A stretch of 28,407 bases of DNA from Saprospiraceae bacterium (GTDB lineage: Bacteria > Bacteroidota > Bacteroidia > Chitinophagales > Saprospiraceae). Each line of letters begins with the position of its first letter. Position 1 is the stretch's first letter. The notes below the pieces were generated by a model. The model was not told the DNA's origin. It saw only the letters and a list, made by a program, of their open reading frames with translations, and did no database searches. The translations under genes were made by a program, and so were the position numbers. Location: contig JAHDII010000007.1 in NCBI GenBank assembly GCA_020630895.1, forward strand, positions 1 to 28,407, read 5' to 3'. Of the stretch, positions 7,585 to 13,931 are shown one piece after another.

Positions 7585-8124
7585 ATGGAAAAAGGAAAAA
7601 TAGATTGGATAAGTATTCGAAAAAACAAAGGAGAAAATCCTACCGTAGTAGAAAAAGTTCAAGTAAGTATTGAAAATGGTTTAGAAGGAGATCATTATGG
7701 AAAAATTAACGGGAAAAGACAAGTAACATTAATTCAAAAAGAACATTTAGATATTGTAGCATCTTTTTTAAATAAAGAAGAAATTGATCCCTTATTAACG
7801 AGAAGAAATATTGTCGTTTCAAAATTAAATTTATTATCTCTTGTAAATAAAAAATTTAAAATAGGAAATGATGTAATTTTACAAGCAACAGGTCCTTGTG
7901 TTCCATGCAAACAAATGGATGAAAATTTAGGGGAAAATGGAATGAAGGCTATGATAGGACATGGAGGAATTACTGCAAGGGTTATTCAAGGAGGAATAAT
8001 TCAAGTAGGAGATGAAATTTTTTTAGAAAAAAAAGAAATCATAAAAAATGATAACAGTAGAAAAAGCTTCTCAAATTATTTCAGAACATTTACTAGAAAT
8101 AAAAATAGAAGAAATAAATATTGA
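7585..8124 (+). CDS. MOSC-domain protein
   Basis: Molybdenum-cofactor-associated MOSC protein, a family thought to bind or sulfurate the cofactor through a conserved cysteine. The start is taken at ATG 7585 (MEKGKIDWISIRKNKGENPTVVEKVQVSIENGLEGDHYG), since the longer frame from a TTG at 7474 begins inside a repeat. Motifs present: GLEGDHYGK, ITLIQ-like TLIQKEH, RRNIVV and the cysteine motif TGPCVPCKQMDENLGENGMKAMIGHGGITARVIQGG. The family fold should end near GDEIFLEKKEI; the next 29 residues (IKNDNSRKSFSNYF to KY) are read from the start of moeA in another frame. That 77-bp overlap could mark a lost A in an A-run at 8043-8048 or slippage there. It sits in the cofactor cluster upstream of moeA. 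Confidence 0.85.
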   Translation: MEKGKIDWISIRKNKGENPTVVEKVQVSIENGLEGDHYGKINGKRQVTLIQKEHLDIVASFLNKEEIDPLLTRRNIVVSKLNLLSLVNKKFKIGNDVILQATGPCVPCKQMDENLGENGMKAMIGHGGITARVIQGGIIQVGDEIFLEKKEIIKNDNSRKSFSNYFRTFTRNKNRRNKY

Positions 8125-9241
8125 AAAATCATTAGGTCAAATTTTAGCAGAACCTATTATTGCTGATAGAGATTTTCCGCCCTTTGATCGTGTTATGATG
8201 GATGGCATAACTATTCAATATCAAAATGTAAAAAATAAAATATTCCCAATTCAAGAAATTCAAGGAGCAGGTGCTCCTCAAAAAATATTGCAGAATAAAA
8301 ATAATTGTATTGAAATTATGACTGGGGCAGTTTTACCTCAAAATGCAAATGTTGTAATTAGATATGAAGATATTAAAATTGAAAATAATCATGCACATAT
8401 TTTAATAGATGAAATCAAAAAAAATCAAAATATTCATGCTCAAGGAACAGATAGAAGAAAAGGAGAAATTATTATTCCTCAAGGAAAAAAAATAACTGCT
8501 GCTGAAATTGGAATTGCTGCAAGTGTTGGAAAAAAAATAATAAAAGTAATTAAAAATCCTACAGCAGCTATTTTTAGTACAGGAGATGAATTAGTCGAAA
8601 TTAATGAAATACCTCAAAATTTTCAAATTAGAAAATCTAATGTTTATGTATTAGATGCTATTCTTAAAAAAGAAAATATAACATCGGAATTGATTCATAT
8701 TAATGATAATAAAAAAATAATAATAAAAAAAATTACGAAAGCATTAAAGGAACATGATTTTTTAATTTTAAGTGGTGGCGTTTCTAAAGGAAAGTATGAT
8801 TTTATTCCTGAAGTGATGGAAGAGTTAGGAGTTAGAAGATTATTTCATAAAGTAAAACAACGACCAGGAAAACCTTTTTGGTTAGGTAAAACAAAAAATA
8901 ATAAAATAATTTTTGCATTACCTGGAAATCCTGTTTCTACTTTTATGTGTGCACATAAATATATTTTACCTTGGTTGAAAGAATCTTTAGAGCAAAAAGA
9001 AATTCAATATCCTTATGCTATTTTAAAAGAAGATTTTTATTTTGATAAAGATTTACAATATTTTTTACAAGTCAAAATAGAATATGATTCTTCAGGAAAA
9101 ATTTGGGCATTACCCATTCAAGGAAAAGGCTCAGGGGATTTAGCTAATTTAACGGATGCTGATGCTTTTTTAGAATTGCCTAGAGAAAAAAATCACTTTA
9201 AAAAAGGAGAAGCATTTCCTTTCATAAAATATAAAGGATGA
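8048..9241 (+). CDS. moeA: Molybdopterin molybdenumtransferase MoeA
   Basis: Inserts molybdate into adenylylated molybdopterin. The 397 residues show the MoeA order: the N-terminal MITVEKASQIISEHL, the DRDFPPFDRVMMDGITI motif, the EIMTGAVLPQNANVVIRYEDI strand-loop, PTAAIFSTGDELVE and SGGVSKGKYDFIPEVMEELG of the MogA-like domain III, QRPGKPFWLG and ALPGNPVSTFMC, then the C-terminal beta-barrel domain. The start at 8048 gives the canonical N-terminus although it overlaps the MOSC frame by 77 bp. It overlaps moaC by four bases (ATGA), so translation of the two is coupled. Confidence 0.95.
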   Translation: MITVEKASQIISEHLLEIKIEEINIEKSLGQILAEPIIADRDFPPFDRVMMDGITIQYQNVKNKIFPIQEIQGAGAPQKILQNKNNCIEIMTGAVLPQNANVVIRYEDIKIENNHAHILIDEIKKNQNIHAQGTDRRKGEIIIPQGKKITAAEIGIAASVGKKIIKVIKNPTAAIFSTGDELVEINEIPQNFQIRKSNVYVLDAILKKENITSELIHINDNKKIIIKKITKALKEHDFLILSGGVSKGKYDFIPEVMEELGVRRLFHKVKQRPGKPFWLGKTKNNKIIFALPGNPVSTFMCAHKYILPWLKESLEQKEIQYPYAILKEDFYFDKDLQYFLQVKIEYDSSGKIWALPIQGKGSGDLANLTDADAFLELPREKNHFKKGEAFPFIKYKG

Positions 9242-9717
9242 AAAATAAATTTACACATTTAGATGAAGGAGGAAATCCTAAAATGGTAAATGTTGGTGAA
9301 AAAAAAATAACACATCGAATAGCAAAAGCAAGAGCTATTGTTGAAGTAAATGATGAAATTTTAGCACAACTGAATCAAAAAGATATTTATACTAAAAAAG
9401 GACCTGTTTTTCAAACTGCAATTATTGCAGGAATTATGGCAGCAAAAAAAACAGGCGATTTAATTCCCTTATGTCATCCTATTGGAATGGATAATTGCGA
9501 TATTAAAATACAAATTAAAAATAAAAATATTATCATTGATTGTACCACTTCTGTTAAGGCTAAAACAGGTATTGAAATGGAAGCCATGACAGGAGCAAGT
9601 ATCGCAGCATTAACTATTTATGATATGTGCAAAGCATTTTCTCATCATATTATAATTAAAGAAATTAAATTAATGGAAAAACAAGGTGGAAAAAAAGATT
9701 TTAAAAGAGAAGAATGA
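9238..9717 (+). CDS. moaC: Cyclic pyranopterin monophosphate synthase MoaC
   Basis: Second enzyme of molybdenum-cofactor synthesis, turning the MoaA product 3',8-cyclo-GTP into cyclic pyranopterin monophosphate. At 159 residues it is full length, with the family motifs FTHLDEGGNPKMVNVGEKKITHRIAKARA, KKGPVFQTAIIAGIMAAKKTGDLIPLCHPI, TTSVKAKTGIEMEAMTGASIAALTIYDMCKA and the closing MEKQGGKKDFKREE. The LCHP and EAMTG segments hold active-site residues. It starts inside the moeA stop codon and its own last 32 bases overlap the GTG proposed as the mobA start. Confidence 0.96.
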   Translation: MKNKFTHLDEGGNPKMVNVGEKKITHRIAKARAIVEVNDEILAQLNQKDIYTKKGPVFQTAIIAGIMAAKKTGDLIPLCHPIGMDNCDIKIQIKNKNIIIDCTTSVKAKTGIEMEAMTGASIAALTIYDMCKAFSHHIIIKEIKLMEKQGGKKDFKREE

Positions 9718-10282
9718 TTTAATAGGAATTGTTTTGGCAGGAGGAATGAGTAAAAGAATGAAGGAAGACAAAAGTTTAATTTCTTATTTTAATCAAGCCC
9801 AAGCAGAATATGTTGCCGATTTATTATATTCTTTTTGTGATTTTGTTTTTATTTCTTGTAGAAAAGCACAAAAAAATAATTTCAATAAAAAATACAATTT
9901 AATATTCGATACGTTTGAAAATATAGGTCCTTTAGGAGCTATATTTTCTTCTTTAGAAAAGGTTCAAAAAAGTATTTTAATTGTTGCTTGTGATATGCCT
10001 TTACTTCAAGAAAAAAATATTCAGGAATTAATTAATTATAGAGATGAGAATAAATATGGAACATTGTATTTTAATTTGGATAATAATAAATATGAACCCT
10101 TGTTTGCTATTTATGAATATAAAATAAAAGAGAAAGTTTTAAAAAATATTCAAGAAGAAAAATATTCAATACAAAAGATAATAAACAAAAATGATTTTTA
10201 TATTATTCCTTCTTTAAAAAATGTATTTTTAAAAAATATAAATACTCCAGAAGAAAAAAATAAATATTTAGATGAAAATTAG
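9686..10282 (+). CDS. mobA: MobA-like molybdenum cofactor nucleotidyltransferase
   Basis: 198-residue NTP-transferase-like protein of the MobA family, which attaches a guanosine nucleotide to the molybdenum cofactor. The binding loop IGIVLAGGMSKRMKEDKS keeps LAGG, the RM pair and the DK, but has Lys-Glu where Gly is usual after RM. The metal-binding VACDMPLL and the GPLGAIFSSL loop are also present. No ATG is in frame upstream of the LAGG loop; the frame can begin at GTG 9686 inside moaC. An ATG at 9714, overlapping the moaC stop in the usual ATGA way, is out of frame and stops after two codons, so a one-base change near 9717-9719 may have altered the original start. The 11-bp overlap with the next gene supports one transcript. 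Confidence 0.83.
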   Translation: MEKKILKEKNDLIGIVLAGGMSKRMKEDKSLISYFNQAQAEYVADLLYSFCDFVFISCRKAQKNNFNKKYNLIFDTFENIGPLGAIFSSLEKVQKSILIVACDMPLLQEKNIQELINYRDENKYGTLYFNLDNNKYEPLFAIYEYKIKEKVLKNIQEEKYSIQKIINKNDFYIIPSLKNVFLKNINTPEEKNKYLDEN

Positions 10283-10649
10283 AATTAAAGATAATACAAT
10301 TCGATTTCGATTAAGTCAAACAGAAGTACAAGTTTTGTTGAAAGAAGAACAAATACAATCGCAAACTGTTTTCCCAAATGGAAATATTTTTGTATATTCA
10401 CTTGTAGGAGTTGAAGAAGAAGATAATGCTAGAATAGAAAATAATATAATTGAAATTCAAATAGAAAAAAATAAAATAAAACATTGGGCAACAACAAATG
10501 ATGAAGGAATTTATTTGAATTTAAAAATACCCCAAAATAATGATTTAAAAATTGCAGTTGAAAAAGATTTTAAATGTTTACAAGAAAGAGAGAATGAAGA
10601 TGAATCTGATTTGTTTGATAATCCTAATGAAGGAAAAATAAATTGTTAG
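10272..10649 (+). CDS. Uncharacterised conserved protein (DUF7009-like) in the molybdenum-cofactor cluster
   Basis: 125 residues, start MKIRIKDNTIRFRLSQTEVQVLL, resembling small Bacteroidota proteins annotated as DUF7009; the assignment is from memory of that N-terminal pattern. The body looks mostly beta-stranded with no signal peptide, no transmembrane segment and no obvious catalytic motif. The tail is acidic (ERENEDESDLFDNPNEG) and the chain ends in NC. It does not end in Gly-Gly, so it is not MoaD, and it lacks MoaE features. It overlaps mobA by 11 bases and is followed one base later by moaA, so it is embedded in the cofactor operon and probably serves it. What it does is unknown. Confidence 0.7.
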   Translation: MKIRIKDNTIRFRLSQTEVQVLLKEEQIQSQTVFPNGNIFVYSLVGVEEEDNARIENNIIEIQIEKNKIKHWATTNDEGIYLNLKIPQNNDLKIAVEKDFKCLQERENEDESDLFDNPNEGKINC

Positions 10650-10650
10650 T

Positions 10651-11643
10651 ATGTCGAAATTATTAGACCAATATGGACGAGAAATTAATTATGTAAGATT
10701 AGCGGTAACGGATCGTTGTAATTTAAGATGTTTTTATTGTATGCCTAATGGTATTCAATATGAGCCTAAAAATGAATTGATGAATTATGAAGAAATGCTG
10801 AGAGTTATTTCTTTACTAGGAAAAATGGGTATTTCAAAAATTAGAATTACAGGCGGTGAACCTTTTTTAAGAAAAGATTTAATTTATTTTATTCAACAAA
10901 TACATCAAATTCAAGAAATAAAAGATATTCATATTACAACAAATGGTACATTAACGCATCATATAGTTGATCAATTTAAAAGTATAGGAATTAAAAGTGT
11001 TAATTTAAGTTTAGATAGTTTAGATGAAGAACGTTTTTTTCAAATTACAAAGAGAAAAGAATTGAATAATGTTCTAAAAACTTTAGAACAATTATTGCAA
11101 AATAATATTACTACAAAAATAAATGCAGTAGTAATGAAAAATAAAAATGAAGAAGATATTATTCCTTTAATTGAATTAACAAAAAATAAAAATATAAGTG
11201 TTCGATTTATTGAAGAAATGCCTTTTAATAGTACAGGTAATTATTACGAAAACTTAGATTGGAATTATAAAAAAATAATTGACTATATTCAAAAATATTT
11301 TCCTAGTTTATATAAAATAAAAGATGCTCCTTTTTCTACATCATTCAATTATAAAATTAAAAACTTTCAAGGAAGCATTGGAGTAATTCCAGCATATAGT
11401 AGAACATTTTGTGGTTCATGCAATCGTATAAGAATTACACCTAAAGGAATTTTAAAAACTTGTTTATATGATGAAGGCGTTTTTAATATTAAAAATTTAA
11501 TTAGAAATGGAGCAACAGATGAACAATTAAAATTTTCCTTTTTAGAAGCGATTTCTCATAAATATAAAAATGGACACGAAGCAGAAAAAAACAGAATCAA
11601 TTCGCCTTTAATTTCTGAAAGTATGACAACTATAGGAGGTTAA
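10651..11643 (+). CDS. moaA: GTP 3',8-cyclase MoaA
   Basis: Radical-SAM enzyme that starts molybdenum-cofactor synthesis by rearranging GTP. The first 4Fe-4S cluster is bound by C23, C27 and C30 (DRCNLRCFYCMP, CX3CX2C), the second by the CX2CX13C set in FCGSCNRIRITPKGILKTC near residue 254, which also holds the GTP. RITGGEPFLRKDL is the SAM-binding GGEP motif. The chain ends ...SESMTTIGG, keeping the C-terminal Gly-Gly that is functionally important in MoaA. Length of 330 residues is normal. It is the last gene of the cluster, and its stop codon directly abuts the stop codon of the opposite-strand hydrolase with no bases between. Confidence 0.97.
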   Translation: MSKLLDQYGREINYVRLAVTDRCNLRCFYCMPNGIQYEPKNELMNYEEMLRVISLLGKMGISKIRITGGEPFLRKDLIYFIQQIHQIQEIKDIHITTNGTLTHHIVDQFKSIGIKSVNLSLDSLDEERFFQITKRKELNNVLKTLEQLLQNNITTKINAVVMKNKNEEDIIPLIELTKNKNISVRFIEEMPFNSTGNYYENLDWNYKKIIDYIQKYFPSLYKIKDAPFSTSFNYKIKNFQGSIGVIPAYSRTFCGSCNRIRITPKGILKTCLYDEGVFNIKNLIRNGATDEQLKFSFLEAISHKYKNGHEAEKNRINSPLISESMTTIGG

Positions 11644-12600
11644 TTAAAAACCAAATTCTTCAATAGTTTTAATAATAAAAAAACCATCTTCTCCTTGCTT
11701 TTGATATAATGGCATTAAAATTCTTCCTTCCTCTTTAGAATAAATTTTACCTTTTTGATCTTGTGCTAAAAATTCTCCTTTTTTTATTTTTTGAAAATTT
11801 TTATATCCAGGATTCATTGAAAAAGAATCTTCGGGAGCAATAGAATGACAATATAATAAATCTGCAATCTTGGGTAAACCTTTAGAATATTCAATTAATA
11901 TTTTATCATGTTTATTTTCTACATCTTCTGCACGAACTAAACCAATACTCCGCATACAATTTGTAATAGCCGCAATCGCTCTTTTTTCAGAAAGTTCCTC
12001 ATTGTGTTGTCCAGATTCAAAAGTAACGGCTACTGTTTCTGGTTTAAAATTATCATTATTAAAATAATGTAAGGTCGTACCTTTTATTCCATCAACTAAT
12101 TTTCGAATAACAGGAGCGTGTAATTCTACGGCAATTCTTTGACTTTCCTCATCATTCGTTGCAATAGAAAAAATACCTCCAAAAGCAGTAGTAGTATGTA
12201 AATCTAAAATGACCATTTTTTGAGCTTGCCAATTTTCAATTTCTTGATTCACTAAATTTAAAATATCTCGAATTTCTTTATCTTCACTATCCAACTCATC
12301 ATCATGAGTAGCATTAAAGATTCTCTCAATATTTTCAGGAGTAAATTGGCGATTAATATCTTTAACAATAAATCGTTTTTGTTGTTGTAACGCAGCTAAA
12401 TTTCCTCGTATTCCTAGAATACGTCCTGTAAAAACAAAATTAGGATTCGTTTGAGGCTCTCGTTCAATCATTCGAAACATTTCCTCTAATGCCAAAACTC
12501 CTGCAGGTTCATTGCCATGCATACCTGCAAATACAATTAATAAAGGGCCCGTCCTTCCTTGATCATATCTACCTATTATTCGCTCAATCTGTTTGGACAT
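11644..12600 (-). CDS. Aspartoacylase/succinylglutamate desuccinylase-family zinc hydrolase
   Basis: 318-residue M14-like metallohydrolase, expected to remove an acyl group from an N-acyl amino acid or a related amide. Zinc ligands H28 and E31 lie in VFAGMHGNEPAG, and the third is the His of VILDLHTTTAFGG. NRQFTP gives the substrate-binding Arg and TFESGQHNEEL the catalytic Glu region. The C-terminal part holds a small beta domain (NPGYKNFQKIKKGEFLAQDQKGKIYS) seen in this family. The substrate cannot be inferred. It is divergent from the GH113-like gene and convergent with moaA, so it is probably a single-gene unit with its promoter in 12601-12735. Confidence 0.9.
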   Translation of the reverse strand: MSKQIERIIGRYDQGRTGPLLIVFAGMHGNEPAGVLALEEMFRMIEREPQTNPNFVFTGRILGIRGNLAALQQQKRFIVKDINRQFTPENIERIFNATHDDELDSEDKEIRDILNLVNQEIENWQAQKMVILDLHTTTAFGGIFSIATNDEESQRIAVELHAPVIRKLVDGIKGTTLHYFNNDNFKPETVAVTFESGQHNEELSEKRAIAAITNCMRSIGLVRAEDVENKHDKILIEYSKGLPKIADLLYCHSIAPEDSFSMNPGYKNFQKIKKGEFLAQDQKGKIYSKEEGRILMPLYQKQGEDGFFIIKTIEEFGF

Positions 12601-12637
12601 ATTCTCATATTTTACAAGGGGTGCTGCAAAAATATAA

Positions 12638-12667
12638 AAATTAAGATAGTATTCATACTCTTAATTT
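12638..12667. promoter_or_regulatory. Inverted repeat in a divergent promoter region
   Basis: AAATTAAG...AGTAT and ATACT...CTTAATTT form a near-perfect inverted repeat with a 2-nt loop and a short bulge, halfway between two divergent start codons. It could be an operator or simply an AT-rich cruciform; no known consensus fits. Confidence 0.3.
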
Positions 12668-12735
12668 AAATATATTTATCTTGAAGATGATTCCTTAAAA
12701 TATAAATTTCTAACAAGAAAAATAAAATTATTTAT

Positions 12736-13785
12736 ATGTCGAAATATATAATGTATATTCTGTTTTCTTTGTGCCTATTTGACTGCTCTAGTCCTCATTA
12801 TCAAAAAGAAACGATTGAAAAAGAACAGCATATTCAAAGAAAAGAACCGATTATGAAAGGATTGAGTTTAGTTGCTCCTCCACGTCCTTTTATAAAAGAT
12901 CCTATGATTGAAATTCAAGCAGTCAATGCCGATTGGATTGCCATTATTCCTTATGGTTTTTTTAGAGAAAATGGAACAGATATTTTTTTTAATGTGAGTC
13001 AACAGTGGTGGGGCGAAAGAGAAGAAGGAATTATTAAAAGTATTCAATTAGCCAAAAAATCAAATATAAAAGTAATGCTTAAACCACAATTATGGTCGCA
13101 TCATACTTGGACAGGAGATATTGATTTTAAAAAAGGAGAAGATTGGAAAAAATGGGAAAATGCTTATGAAAAATTTATTTTATTTTATACAAACTTAGCA
13201 GATTCTCTAAAAGTAGATATGCTTTGCGTTGGAACAGAAATTAAGCAAAGTGAAATTAAAAGGGCAACCTTTTGGAGAGAACTAATTCAAAAAATTAAAA
13301 ATAAATATCAAGGAAAATTAACTTATGCGGCGAATTGGGATTCTTACCTACATGTACCGTTTTGGGATGATTTAGATTATATTGGAGTAGATGCTTATTT
13401 CCCATTAGATGAAACCAAAACACCTAATATTCAAACATTAAAAAATAAATGGAAAAAAGTACATCAAGAATTATTAGGAGTATATGAAAAATTTAATAAA
13501 CCAATTTTATTTACCGAATTTGGTTATTTAAGCGTAGATGGTTGTGCAGGAAAAACTTGGGAATTAGAAGCTAAAACTCATCAATTGCCTACCAATGAAA
13601 AAGCACAAGCCAATGCTTTAGCTGCATTGTTTGATTTTTTTAGTCAACAAAAATATTGGCAAGGAGGATTTTTATGGAAATGGTATCCCTATGAAGGAAA
13701 TTATCAAGAAAGAGGCAAAAATGATTATACACCTCAAAAAAAAGAAGCAGAAAAAATACTAAGAGAATGGTATGGAAAAATGTAA
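12736..13785 (+). CDS. GH113-like glycoside hydrolase, probable lipoprotein
   Basis: 349 residues with an N-terminal hydrophobic segment ending LFSLCLFDCSS; the cysteine at 17 could be lipidated, although Asp at -1 is atypical. The rest is a TIM barrel of the GH113/GTA-like kind (family members include beta-mannanases and undescribed hydrolases). The candidate acid/base is E168 in DMLCVGTEIKQSE and the nucleophile E261 in KPILFTEFGYLS, the expected positions at the ends of strands 4 and 7. WNVSQQWWGE-like aromatics (NVSQQWWGE), KPQLWSHHTW and DYIGVDAYFPL also fit the family. It probably acts on an extracellular or periplasmic glycan. Transcribed alone, with a short repeat variant between it and the next gene. 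Confidence 0.82.
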   Translation: MSKYIMYILFSLCLFDCSSPHYQKETIEKEQHIQRKEPIMKGLSLVAPPRPFIKDPMIEIQAVNADWIAIIPYGFFRENGTDIFFNVSQQWWGEREEGIIKSIQLAKKSNIKVMLKPQLWSHHTWTGDIDFKKGEDWKKWENAYEKFILFYTNLADSLKVDMLCVGTEIKQSEIKRATFWRELIQKIKNKYQGKLTYAANWDSYLHVPFWDDLDYIGVDAYFPLDETKTPNIQTLKNKWKKVHQELLGVYEKFNKPILFTEFGYLSVDGCAGKTWELEAKTHQLPTNEKAQANALAALFDFFSQQKYWQGGFLWKWYPYEGNYQERGKNDYTPQKKEAEKILREWYGKM

Positions 13786-13819
13786 TTCATTTGAAATTAA
13801 TCCATAAAAAGATAAAAAC

Positions 13820-13920
13820 GGATCGACCTTATTCAATCTTTGCACATTCTACTTTAAAATTGTGAAATACTAAAACCCCCATGCAGCTAAATGCATTTTA
13901 ATACAGTTCTTGAAGTAGAA
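13820..13920 (+). repeat. Short variant of the interspersed repeat, copy 4
   Basis: The left end GGATCGACCTTATTCAAT is the same as in copies 2 and 3 and the right end AATACAGTTCTTGAA matches their AATACAGTCTTGA, but the roughly 180 bases between are replaced by 65 unrelated ones. The new core has its own pairings: TTCTACTT (13847-13854) with AAGTAGAA (13913-13920), and ATGCA/TGCAT at 13881-13896. It ends 11 bp before the start codon of the outer-membrane receptor gene, so it lies in the leader. Confidence 0.7.
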
Positions 13921-13931
13921 AATATAAATAC

